From Rhizopus arrhizus (lineage: Eukaryota; Mucoromycota; Mucoromycetes; Mucorales; Rhizopodaceae): DNA of 64,000 bases. This document shows, one piece after another, positions 12,088 through 22,415 of the stretch. The DNA lies in contig JAKZZE010000001.1 in NCBI GenBank assembly GCA_024220505.1, positions 372,001-436,000 on the forward strand, written 5' to 3'. The notes beneath the pieces are model-generated. The model ran no database searches. It was not told the origin of the DNA and worked only from the letters and a program-made list of their open reading frames with translations. The position numbers and the translations under genes were made by a program. Each line of letters begins with the position of its first letter. The stretch's first letter is position 1.

Positions 12088-12941
12088 AACAAAGATTCAT
12101 TAAAAAAACACTCTTCGTTGTCTAATTTCTCTTCGTAATCATTGATTCCTTCTGGAGAATATAACAAAAGCTTTATTATTCTCCCATGTCTTATTATCAA
12201 ACAAAAACAAGATGACTCAACATACAAGCGAAAATTTGATTGCGATATATTCTATATGCTCTGACTTGATTTGTTTGGATATCTTTAGATTTTATCTCCA
12301 TTGAAATCTATGGCTGCCGCTCAACGTGAGTAACTGCTTCAAAAATGTTTTTTTAGTATTTACAAACATTCTATTCAACATCTTTGCTTTCTCATTCAAT
12401 GAATGATGCAATATTTTCGTAAACACCCTAGTCTATGTCTACATCGTGTTTTACTACAGTATCAAGGTCTATATGTGAGTTGTAATACTTTTATACCAAA
12501 ACTGGACAATGTGCTCAAGTGTTGTGTTCGTGGAAGAGAAAAAGATATATTTCAAGTGTATAATAAATCAAATTTGATTTGATCACTTTGAGCATCTTTT
12601 ATCCAATATTAATTTTACAACCGTTCCTATTTGAAATAGATAATTAAGGTATTTAAGAATAATATACATTGTTTAAGGGATCATAGGAAATATATGATGT
12701 AAGACAAATAAGGTTTATCAACGGCAAGCTTCAGATAGACATCATATGAACAGTGAGCGAAAAGCTTTTTGCAATCTGAGCGAATCAATTTCTGCAAAGC
12801 AGCATTTTCAATCTCAGTAACTGAGCGCTAATTCAAATGAGCCAACTGTTTAGAAAAAACCAGTACTGCGAGGGCTTATTGAAAAAAAAATTTTGAACCT
12901 ATTTTTTTTTTTTTCCTTCTCTTTAACTTTACATTTTAAAA
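12088..12941. other. Intergenic region with a possible short spliced reading frame
   Basis: Between Oms1-like and eIF4A genes. From 12311 ATGGCTGCCGCTCAAC is followed by a good GTGAGT donor. A splice to the CTAG acceptor just before 12433 would give MAAAQLYVYIVFYYSIKVYM, a hydrophobic peptide next to another GTGAGT. This could be the start of a tiny membrane protein, but I cannot define its end or family. The rest is AT-rich sequence and the eIF4A promoter, with T runs at 12902-12914. Confidence 0.3.
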
Positions 12942-14276
12942 ATGAGGTAAACTTTTATTGTTTTTAAAAAAGGAATAACAAAAAAAAATTAAGCAAAATT
13001 ATTTTTATTTAGTAACGAACCTTTGCAAGAAATTCAAGACAACGAGATTGTGGTAAATACTTTATAGAATTCGAATTGAAAAATTTTTTAATCTTGAAAA
13101 AATTTTTTCTAGTCCAACTGGGATGAAGTTGTCGATAACTTTGATAACATGAACTTGAAGGCTGAGCTTCTTCGTGGTGTCTATGCTTATGGGTAAGGAC
13201 AATAAATTTTTTTTAGAATAGACTCTAACAAATTTTATAGTTTCGAAAGACCCTCTGCTATTCAACAACGTGCTATTATGCCCGTTATTAAGGGTCACGA
13301 TGTGATTGCTCAAGCCCAATCTGGTACTGGTAAAACTGCCACTTTCTCCATCTCTATCCTTCAATCTATTGATGTCAGCCTCAAGGAACCCCAAGCTTTG
13401 ATCCTTGCTCCTACCAGAGAATTGGCTCTTCAAATCCAAAAGGTTGTTTTGGCTCTTGGTGATTTTATGGGTATCAAGACCCACGCCTGTATTGGTGGTA
13501 CCAACATTCGTGAAGATATTGAAACTCTTCAATCTGGTATCCATGTCGTCGTCGGTACTCCTGGTCGTGTTTTCGATATGATTAACAACAGACGTGCCTT
13601 CAACACCAAGAGTATGAAGATGTTTGTTTTGGATGAAGCTGATGAAATGTTGTCTCGTGGTTTCAAGGACCAAATTTATGACGTCTTCCAATTGATGCCT
13701 GAAACTACCCAAGTTGTTTTGCTTTCTGCTACTATGCCTACTGATGTCTTGGAAGTCACCAAGAAGTTCATGAGAGACCCTATTAGAATTTTGGTTAAGC
13801 GTGATGAATTGACCTTGGAAGGTATCAGACAATTCTATATCGCTGTTGATAAAGAAGAATGGAAGTTGGATACTTTGTGTGATTTGTATGAAACTGTCAC
13901 TATCACTCAAGCTGTTATTTTCTGTAACACTCGTAGAAAGGTTGACTGGTTGACTGATAAACTTCAAGCTCGTGACTTCACTGTCTCTGCCATGCACGGT
14001 GATATGGACCAAGCTCAACGTGATGTGATTATGAAGGAATTCCGTTCTGGTTCATCTCGTGTTCTTATTACCACTGATTTGTTGGCTCGTGGTATTGATG
14101 TCCAACAAGTTTCTTTGGTTATCAACTATGACTTACCCTCTAACCGTGAAAACTACATTCACAGAATTGGTCGTGGTGGTCGTTTCGGTCGTAAGGGTGT
14201 TGCTATTAACTTTGTTGCCGCTGATGATGTTCGTACAATGAGAGAAATCGAACAATTCTACAATACGCAAATTGAT

Positions 14277-14309
<33 letters not shown>
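12942..14309 (+). CDS. TIF1: Translation initiation factor eIF4A (DEAD-box RNA helicase), 397 aa
   Basis: ATP-dependent RNA helicase of the eIF4F complex that unwinds mRNA 5' leaders for ribosome scanning. Exons are 12942-12946 (only ATGAG), 13013-13052, 13113-13192 and 13241-14309. The introns are 66, 60 and 48 nt. The spliced N-terminus is [20 protein letters not shown]. Helicase motifs appear in order: Q-motif region [12 protein letters not shown], motif I AQSGTGKT (about residue 65), Ia [16 protein letters not shown], motif [10 protein letters not shown] (about 171), motif [21 protein letters not shown] and motif [15 protein letters not shown], ending LNVADLI. The length is exactly that of the family. 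Codon use is strongly biased (CTT, GGT, AAG), as expected for a highly expressed gene, and this also creates a long antisense open frame. Very secure. Confidence 0.97.
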
Positions 14310-14310
<1 letters not shown>

Positions 14311-15005
14311 GTTGAATACTTTTCTTTTTTGTTACTCTTTATTACTATTTTTTTAACAGGTTGAAAAAAAAATAAAAAAATGTGTAGTTTTACTCTAGAT
14401 ACTTTAGAAATTGCATGCTTTGAATATTTTAAAACAATTCATGTTAAATTTAGTTCATTCGAGAATTGTAGTTTATACTTTCATAAAAAGGAGATGGTTT
14501 GGGGACAAATTTTTACGTATTAAAGATGTTAGATGAGTTATTATAAAATAAAAGATATTCATACCGACATTTATATCGATTTGTGTTTTATAGTTTATTA
14601 TACATCATCGTATATCACAATGACAAACAATATCCATCAAATTGAGTACGTATGTGTTGTAAAAGGCAAGATGGACCTGAGATAAAAGTGATTTTATGAG
14701 TTTTCTATATGACAAGCCGTATTTATCGTTTAGACTTGTTCAACTTCAAATTAAATCTTTAGCTATACTTGCCTTAACTCTGTTCTAGTGTTTGCTGTAT
14801 AACTTTGTGAAAGGTAAAATTTTACTTTCTAGTTTTGCTAAAGAAGCACATAGCCATTTTAATTATATTGATATCAAGGTTGAAAAGAAGTACTTTTTAT
14901 GTTGATGATTATTACAAATAATCTTAAAATGGTATAGGATTATTTAATGATAAAAAAATAAAAATAAAATATATACAAAGGTCAACTAAACAATGGTAGC
15001 AAAAT
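14310..15005. other. Intergenic region, convergent eIF4A and cyclin 3' ends
   Basis: About 700 bp of AT-rich sequence between two convergent genes. It holds likely 3' untranslated regions and polyadenylation-like AATAAA/ATAAAA stretches. I see no gene, repeat or structured RNA. Confidence 0.5.
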
Positions 15006-16133
15006 TTACTCATATACAGTTGCGAGCAATCTATACATATCCATCATTGAACCAGTGATTTCTATTAAAGTTATATACTGATACCATTCCACTACTCTAT
15101 ATAATATCATTACTTACCAGGAATAAGATGACTGTATTCTTCAATTATTCTACCAAGCTCACTATCTGGATCAATTTCATATTCAACTTCACAACCACAA
15201 AAGGACATCATCAAGAGCACTGCTGCCATCAGTTTATTACCGTACCATTGGCTAAAAGGAAGGCGATAGCTGGAAACAATGTAAATATACTAAAAATAAC
15301 CAACTAGTCATGTTTACCTATCATTCATCATAGCAACACAAGTGTTTAGAACCTCATCAGACACTAAGTAAATATATTATTAAGCTGTATAAATAATAAT
15401 TATTCTGCTCATACCATCAACTTGTTCACAAAAGTCATGTAAATAATAATAAGGGTGATCCATATCAAGATCAAAACGCGTTGTGTCAACAACAGTAAGT
15501 TCATAATGTAATATATCATCTGCAAATTCACTCTAAACACATAAAATTTTAAATAAAAAATTATATGAAAAAACAATTGCAATGATACTTACCACGTCTT
15601 CTTCATAGTAGCTTTCTTCATTCTCAAAAGACCAAATTTTTGCAATATCAAGTGCTCTTCTCGCTGTTTCCTCACTTTTACAAGCCACGAATAAGCAGGT
15701 GGCAGCAATTTTCTATTTAAAAAATAAATTTAACAAAGGTTCATTTGGCTTTTTCTTTTACTTACATCATATGGATAATCATAAAGCGATACTACACTAT
15801 AAAATCGATGAAATAAAGCAGAGGCAGTACCAACAACCTGTAAAGGTCTACATGTATATTTCTATAAATGAGTGAGGAAGTTACTTAAGTTTTTTATATT
15901 TACAATTCTAAACGACTTCCTGCAATTTGAATAAAACAGACACCTCTCATTCTCCATACTAGTTCTTCTTCATAGTTCATTCCTGCTTCAACGGAAGGTG
16001 AAAACTGACTGTCTTCCTTTGTCATTCTCCACTATAAAGACAGAAAGTAAAGATCAGTATGAGTGAAAGCAAAAAAGATGCATGTTTGACGTTTTGTTAC
16101 CATGTCAACAGATTCAGTACTTAAAATATCCAT
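15006..16133 (-). CDS. Transcription-type cyclin (cyclin K / Ctk2-like), 244 aa, eight exons
   Basis: Regulatory subunit of a CTD-type cyclin-dependent kinase acting on RNA polymerase II. No exon is long enough to stand out alone. Exons are 16133-16101, 16031-15904, 15847-15766, 15712-15593, 15532-15415, 15363-15318, 15269-15118 and 15061-15006, and all seven introns are GT..AG with consistent phase. The product starts MDILSTESVDMWRMTKED. Cyclin box 1 includes VCFIQIAGSRLELPLQVVG, ASALFHRFYS, KIAATCLFVACKSEETARR and the pair ILHYELTVVDTTRFDLDMDHPY, matching cyclin K/T order. Box 2 holds SQWYGNKLMAAVLLMM. It ends LLATVYE. Helix order and the FHRFY and KIAATCLFVACK motifs make the family secure. 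Whether it is Ctk2, Pch1 or cyclin K itself is not. A dead LINE lies about 140 bp upstream of its start. Confidence 0.83.
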
Positions 16134-16269
16134 GACTTTTTTTTAAAACAATTAAAGGCTGAGAAAGAGAAGAAGAGAGAATTTTTATTTTTTGTAAGCG
16201 GTGATTGAACCGAGTTTATTAGATATGCATAAAATCACAATAAAATTGTATTTGGGGGTTTTTTTTGCC

Positions 16270-19200
16270 GTTAAAAAAAATTACACGTTAAAGGAGATAT
16301 GAGGAATGGGATAAACTGAGAAGCCTAGACTAAACACCTTTTCTTTGGAAAACTTTGAGATTAGATTTTTAGCAGCTTGAACCATCGACGCAGTACAAAG
16401 AGGAATTTGATCATACACATATCGCCAGTGAGATTGCCATGAGGTAATGAGTATCGCACCCATGATAACAGAGGGATCTGGTGATGAGTGATAAATGGAT
16501 CGAGGAAATGTAAGATAAAAAATTGCTTGAATGAGTCGATAAGTGTCAAAAGAGGAAGAGAGGTAACGATTCCAAATTGTGGACCATAAAGTCTGTTTTT
16601 GACGGCAACGGAATATAAAATGATCAATAGACTCAATTTCGCCACAAAAGACACAGGCACCATCAGGGAAACATTGAGGGAAAACCTTGTGTAAGATTTC
16701 TCGGCACGGTATCTTATTTTGGAGCAGACCAAACCATATATTGCGGATCGTATGAGAGACAGGGAATTGCCAAAGGATTTCCAAGGAATGGCATTGTTGG
16801 TGGCCTTTGAACGTGCAAGACGCCGATAATATGACGAGTCGAATGGGCAACGAAGAGAACGATGGCGATCTAAGTAAATGCTAGTTGGAAGAAGGTTAAA
16901 TAAGGCTTGCACGAATGGGAAAGCATCAACCGAAATATGCGAAATGCGATCGAAAGGAGGATCCGCGAGGGCAGCCGTGTCATCAGAGTGAAAGGTACGC
17001 AAGAAAAAGGAGGCCAGAGAGATCCGAGAGTCGGCAGCCATAGTGACAAATTTCTTGGAAAGTGTAGGAAATTGAGAAAATTTCGACCAATTACGAGGCC
17101 TAATAGTTACAGAATTGGGATTGACAGTATAACAATTAACACCACGCAATTTATAGAAAGATTTTGGGAAGTCTAGAGAAGAATTAGGACCAGGAGCAAG
17201 AGTAAGAGCCATCACAGGGAGAGTAAGGACCGTCATTGGATTAATCACGACGTGAGACCAGTCTTGAAGCAAATTATCAACAGCAGAAAACAATAAAGAA
17301 AGAGCACCAAAAGGACCATGAGGTACAGATTCACACAGCTCAGGAAACAAGAACGGAAGGCGATAATCCCATTCAGTAGCGGATGAGTTAGAAGGAACAG
17401 AGTTGAGATGTACGTAGTGTGCCAGCCAAGGCAGGATGATAGATGCACGAAAGACACTAACAGGGTTCGAAGGTGAATGACTGGGTTGAAGTAAAGGAAC
17501 TAGCCACCTCATTTGAAGAGCACGTTGTTGGACAACAAGATCAAGAACACAGAGGCCCACATCGAAACGGGACAGACACATATAAGGCTAGCTGAGACGT
17601 GGAAAGGTATCTTGAGACATGAAGTGGGAAATGATTGATTTAATTTTATTCAAAAATGCCTGGGGAACTGAAGTGACTCTCAAAACATGCCAAAGTTTGG
17701 AGAGGATCAGAGAATTAATAATCGTAGCACGACCTCGGAAAGATAATGAGCGCTGTGAGTGAATAAGACCTTAAAGGGGTTCGCCAGATTTCATCGTAAA
17801 TATTGTTAGATCCAGACAATGAGAGAACTTGAGTTTTTGAGTAATTCAAGGAGGTGTTAGATGCTTGCGAATAAGTTTCAAAATAACGTAAAAGACGATG
17901 TAGATCGGATGGTGAATCAAGTAAACAAACGACATCGTCAACATAAGCGAGAAGCTTTATCAAAGACATGTCAGGAGGCAAGATAACTGGAGAAGGTATG
18001 GGTAGAGGAAGAGAGACATCATGGATAGAAAAATCATGAATGCTGCTGCGAAGAAAAGGCTCAAAAGCCAAGTTAAACAATACCGGAGACAGGATCGCCT
18101 TGACGTAAACCACGCAATGAGGAACAGGAGAGGATAGAAAACCATTGATGTTGACTCCCAAGCGCGTACTAAAGAAGAGACTACAAACAGAAGTAATAAA
18201 AGAATCGGGGATACCTATGCGAGAGAGAACTTGACGAAGATAGTCAGGATGAACCCAATCATAAGCTTTCTCTTGATCTAGCAAGAGACCGACAGTTGCA
18301 GAAGAATTAGTAGTGCAATGATTTTTGATAAGTTTCATTAATAAGCCATTATCAGCAATAAAACGTCGACGCATAAACCTTGTTTGAAAAGGGGTGATCA
18401 ACGAAGAGACAGCGGGCAAAAGACAAGCATCCAGAAGGCGAGTATACACTTTAGCATCCGTGCTGATGAGTGAAATAGGTCTCCAGTTTCGAAGATCAGA
18501 GAGATTGCCTTTCTTAGATAGTAATGAGACACAAGTATCTGACCAAGAAGGAGGGAAAATATCAAGACTGAGAGCGTCATTGAAGACCTGAAGAGCAACT
18601 GCTTTACAATCGGGTAAGCATAAGATTACCGATAAGAGAGCATAGGGAATACTGTCAGAGCCGGAGCTGCTTTGAGCAGGACAACAGTGAACTGCCTCAA
18701 GAAGATCTGATGCAGTCAGTGGTGCAGTCAGAGAGGATTTCATAATTTCAGTGATCACAAAATCATTTTGCAAAGATGAAAAAAGGCGATCCACTGCAGA
18801 TTGGTCAATGTTGAAGGAAGATCCCGGAATTTTGTGGTTCTTGTTGGTACTAGGGTAGCCATACGTCAGTTGGTGATGGTAGAATCTGGTTCACGTTGTC
18901 GAGGGCGTTTGTGAGGTTGGAGGTCCCAATCCTAAGTTCTTGTACATTGGTAAGATGTATGTCCTTTTTTATGAGAAATGAAGCAAGTACGGGGGATTGG
19001 CGGGGCGTTTGTCACGGGAATCCTTAGTATGACCCATGGCCTTAAAATAGCGACACTAATCAGGCATCCGATCCCAGGTTGCCAAAAGGGAGGTATCTGT
19101 ACCTGCCAAACTGATGCGATGAGTCAAAATTTCAAAGGTGTCGGTGGAGTCTTTAGGAATCTCAAGATAAATATGGCCTTTTCCAGTAAACCACTCACAA

Positions 19201-19690
19201 TTTATATCATCGTGGTAAATAACTGTATCTTTAACGGGGCCAAAACGTTTGAAGGTAGAAAAAAGACGAGATTTTAGGAATTTCTCCGTTTCACACATGA
19301 CGGATGTGAGATTAATCTTATGCAGAACGTTTTCAGAAGAGTAGGCAGGAAAAGCGGGAAAAACATGGTCGCCAATAATAATAGGCGCGTCGATTGCTTT
19401 CAAACAATCTGCTGCAGTAGCCAAGGCCAGTTCAAACATTATACCCTGGGCACCTTTGGTGATGTGTGAACCTAAACCAATCTTAAATGGAAATAAGAGT
19501 CGCAAGTTCGAGTGAAGTTCAGACTGAAGGTGAAGTTGAGTCTTGGGAATGAAGTAAAAACTGAATACGTAAACGAGCCAGATTTGAAAATGAGTGGAAT
19601 GGCATCTGTTATCATCAAAGAGATCTCTTTTTTGTTCGATTTTCTGCGAGACTTTCCACTAGTGATATCCGCATATGATGTAGTAGGCAA
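16270..19690 (-). mobile_element. Degenerate non-LTR retrotransposon (LINE) lacking its endonuclease
   Basis: The minus strand carries, in order, an RNA-binding ORF1-like protein, reverse transcriptase, and a C-terminal zinc-knuckle (zf-RVT) region. The element is more GC-rich than its surroundings. Only about 160 nt separates ORF1's zinc knuckle (ending near 18960) from sequence just upstream of the reverse transcriptase (18794), so the apurinic-type endonuclease, normally about 230 residues, is missing. Several frameshifts and stops break both reading frames. Its 3' end lies near the T run at 16257-16265, which would be a short A tail on the element's strand. The element must be inactive. 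The order resembles L1-like elements reported from Mucoromycete genomes, but clade assignment needs alignment. Confidence 0.8.
16281..18794 (-). pseudogene. LINE ORF2 remnant: reverse transcriptase and zf-RVT region
   Basis: From 18794 one frame carries reverse transcriptase motifs: SDLRNWRPISLISTDAKVY, ITPFQTRFMRRRFIADNG, VGLLLDQEKAYDWV and the catalytic LLAYVDDVVCLL (YVDD box). It ends at 17715 in a frameshift. Another frame then picks up FRGRATIINSLILSKLWH and continues in 17581-16361 with QQRALQMRWLVPLLQ. A last frameshift near 16800 leads to the C-terminal zinc module IPCREILHKVFP, ACVFCGEIESIDHFIFRC. At least three frame breaks mean no functional product. The active-site residues themselves are still readable. 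Confidence 0.82.
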
Positions 19691-19697
19691 GCGTTAG
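18960..19697 (-). pseudogene. LINE ORF1 (gag-like) remnant
   Basis: It begins MPTTSYADITSGKSRRKSNK near 19690, shifts frame around 19500, and continues as a 149-residue frame with RRM-like spacing (ENVLHKINLTSVMCETEKF, RFGPVKDTVIYHDD, HIYLEI). Just after WDRMPD a TAG stop replaces what is probably a Tyr codon. It is followed by CRYFKAMGHTKDS, a broken CCHC knuckle in which the second and third Cys have become Phe and Ser. The product would have bound the element's RNA. Confidence 0.65.
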
Positions 19698-20208
19698 GAG
19701 TTGCCGGTACAGGCCCAAGGTTGTTGATTTTAAGCATTTCGTTCTGAGATGCCAGTGGTTTGTTGTGTGCCCTCCGATGGGTCGGCTGAGCTTTTTTCCA
19801 AATGATTTTTAGGGGAAAGAATCATCGAGAAGAGAGAAAAAGGTACTCACTTTTTTTATTTTAATTGGGATTGAAATACAATTGGGACTATCCAATCAAA
19901 ATACATTGTTTGCTTGTGTGACGAAATACAATGCCAGTTTTGATGGGTTGGCATGAGACATCAGAGCACTAATTTGTCAATAAAACCAAAAAACAAGCAA
20001 GGGCCTTGTCATTACTGCTTATTTAAAAAGAACGAAAGAGGAAATGACGTTTATAAGCAAGGATACCCCAGAGATTTAGGGTCAAAATTACTGATATGTC
20101 TGAAACTTGTAAACAGGTAACCCTTGTGTTTTTTGTAAGTGTCAAACATAAAGGACTTGACATATCAAAAGCATAATTTACCCTTTTTTTTTTAATTCTT
20201 TATTCAAA
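19698..20208. other. Intergenic region upstream of the DPBB gene
   Basis: About 500 bp between the LINE 5' side and the secreted-protein gene. It should contain that gene's promoter. A T run at 20184-20193 lies just upstream of the start codon. I see no gene or repeat. Confidence 0.45.
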
Positions 20209-21493
20209 ATGAAAATATCACTTTTGGCTATTTGCACTCTGTTCTTAACAGGCTCATCTTTGGCTACTTCGTTTCCAAATGATATGTTTTATCATCATCA
20301 TCCTGAATACGCTGAAGAGCATGCTAAAAGTTTGTATCAAGTAAACAATAACTATGCACAGCCGCAAGGTAAGTAGGTCTTTTTTAATATTTATTACCAT
20401 GTTAAATTTGAATGTTGCGTGTGTATATTTCAGGTTATGGTTCCAGACAGCGTCTTCCCCTTCCTCCCTCTCTCCCTCGTAACGCGTATAATGGAGGAAG
20501 AGAACAAGGGTATGATCCTGGACAAAGATACGCTTATCGCGCTAATTATAACGGAAATGGTATTTCTAAGAGGAACATCAAGTATACTGAGGATGGTGCT
20601 ATTGATTGGTCTTCAATGGCTGAAGGAGCAAAACAAAATAACAATAGGAATCTGTATGCAAATCAAGGAACACCTAATAATTATAATAATCTCGCATACA
20701 ATCAGCCTCCTTATGGCTCTAACTATTATGATCAGGGCCCTCGTCAATTGTATAATGAAGGTGGCTATAATAACGGTGGCTATAATAACGGTGGCTATAA
20801 TAATGGTGGCTATAATAATGGTGGTTACAACAATAACGGCTACAATAATGATTATAATCAAGGAGGAGGCTATGGTAGCGGTTATTCTAATTACGTTAAT
20901 AATCCCAATGATGGCTATAACAACAATAACAACAATGGAGGATATAAGGGTCAATACTCCGATCAAGGCTACAATGAAAATCATCCTTACGCTAATGATA
21001 ACAATTATGAAAACAGTGCTCGCACTGATCAACAAAGTGGTTCCTCTCAAAACCCTTCTACCTCAAATAGCCAACAAGGAGTTTCTGGCAACAATCTCAA
21101 GTTTGCTGCTGCTACATCATCTGACACTGAATATAATCATGGACAAGGGACTTTCTATGATTTAGAAACCCATGTTGGTCTTTGTGGAAAGCAAAGAAAG
21201 AACACAGAGTTTGTTGCTGCTCTCAACTCTGAACAAATGGGCTCTGCTAAACGTAATAACCCTAATTGTGGTAAAAATGTAGAAATCATTGGGCCCAATG
21301 GTAAGTCCGTTAAAGCAGCTATTGTTGACGATTGTAAATCTTGCAAGTCGGGTGATCTTGATTTGAGTCCTGCCGGTAAGTCGGACTAAAAAGAAACGCA
21401 CTTGTTATTCTTACGCGTCGAAAAATTATAGTTTTTGAACAACTGGGTGACTTTAGCCATGGCTCTATTCCTATCAAATGGAAGTTCACATAG
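20209..21493 (+). CDS. Secreted RlpA-like double-psi beta-barrel protein with Asn/Gly/Tyr-rich repeats, 387 aa
   Basis: Exons are 20209-20368, 20434-21375 and 21432-21493. A signal peptide is clear (MKISLLAICTLFLTGSSLAT). Residues about 55-260 form a low-complexity region rich in Asn, Gly, Tyr and Gln with five tandem GGYNN units. The C-terminal 110 residues form a double-psi beta-barrel of the RlpA/barwin/expansin-like type: HGQGTFYDLETHVGLCGK, FVAALNSEQMG, CGKNVEIIGPNGKSVKAAIVDDCKSCKSGDLDLSPAVFEQLG, ending IPIKWKFT. The last intron falls inside the conserved LSPAVFEQLG motif, which proves the splice. Fungal relatives are secreted or wall-associated; enzymatic activity is generally not established. 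Likely cell-wall or matrix role (inference). Confidence 0.87.
20760..20834 (+). repeat. Five tandem 15-bp units encoding GGYNN
   Basis: In-frame 15-bp units of the type GGTGGCTATAATAAC repeated five times within the secreted DPBB protein. The first four are nearly identical, suggesting recent expansion by slippage or unequal exchange. Degenerate GYNN copies continue downstream to about 20950. Confidence 0.9.
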
Positions 21494-21549
21494 TACAAGT
21501 GTTTAATCAGTAGGGAAATAAAAAGCTGGTGTCATTTTTAATATAGTCT

Positions 21550-22271
21550 TCTTTACCTCTAAAAAGTAATAATCAAATTTTGACTACTGTACATAATAGC
21601 AAGGGAAAACAAAGAACAGTAGACAAACATTCAGACAATAGGATAAGGATGAGTAGATAATCAACTAGTGCAAAAGAAAATATACTAAAGTAGAGGATTG
21701 GTGCATTGCGAATACACATGTTAGAGTCAAATGCAAGATGATTACTAACTACAAATCAGAACAAGGCAAATAAGTCTATGGTTGGCATAAAACGTTTTGC
21801 AAAAGAATTAAATTGATTCGAGCTGAGACATACAATAGAAACATTAGATCTGTCTTGCTGTTCGTATAATTCTTGAGCTCTTTCTTGACTTCCTCTCCTT
21901 TGTCTTGCTAAATACGCCCCTTGTTCAGCTGTTTTAATAAACTGAAGACAAAGAATGAACAGAATGTAGCAGCTCTAATAGCGTGTACAGTTAAATAGAT
22001 TCTAAGCGGTCGGTCGCATTGTTCATCAACTGAAATTGCCAATACAGCAATAACTGATGTTGCCTATCATGAAAGTATTTGTTTCAAACTAATATATATA
22101 TATATATACTTGGAGTAAAGTGAACAGTACTGAAAAATACATAACGTATTTACTTAGCCTTGTTAATTGCTTCCAACAGTATATCAGAAGCTTTGGCCAA
22201 GTGATATTAACAACAGCTGGAGCTGTTGCAGGTTGCATACTAGTTTCATTTGTCGAGCTTGAACTTTTCAT
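21550..22271 (-). pseudogene. Truncated RING-type membrane protein pseudogene
   Basis: It starts MKSSSSTNETSMQPA at 22271 and continues VNITWPKLLIYCWKQL. After introns come TSVIAVLAISVDEQCDRPLRIYLT and, across a 47-nt intron, FIKTAEQGAYLARQRRG. It then runs FAKRFMPTIDLFALF, stop (TGA), FVVSNHLAFDSN, IFSFALVDYLLILILL. The order resembles the membrane N-terminal half of fungal RING proteins, in which the stop position is normally Trp (IDLFALFWFIVGN; recalled, not aligned). The frame ends soon after at TVVKI and no RING motif follows before the next gene. A nonsense codon plus a lost catalytic domain point to a pseudogene, but the intron choices near 22130 are uncertain. Confidence 0.5.
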
Positions 22272-22415
22272 TATATAGAAAAAAATGCAACTCAAAAATA
22301 TATATATGTATATATGCATATATTTGTATAGATATATGATTAGCAATTTTTTAAAGGGGTTTAAGGAAAGATGTCAGTGAGGTGAAACAATTTTTAGTGG
22401 CACCTTTTTTATTAT

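Noticed and set aside
13062..14018. 318-codon open frame antisense to eIF4A
   Set aside because: It lies wholly opposite a secure gene with strong codon bias, which removes stop codons from this antisense frame. It has no domain and spans the exon/intron boundary.
16907..17176. Plus-strand open frame inside the LINE
   Set aside because: It is antisense to the degraded ORF2 and has no independent support.
20419..21165. 248-codon Ile/Met/Thr-rich frame overlapping the DPBB gene
   Set aside because: It is an alternative frame of the Asn/Gly/Tyr repeats (AATAAC-type codons). Composition is unnatural and no signal is present.
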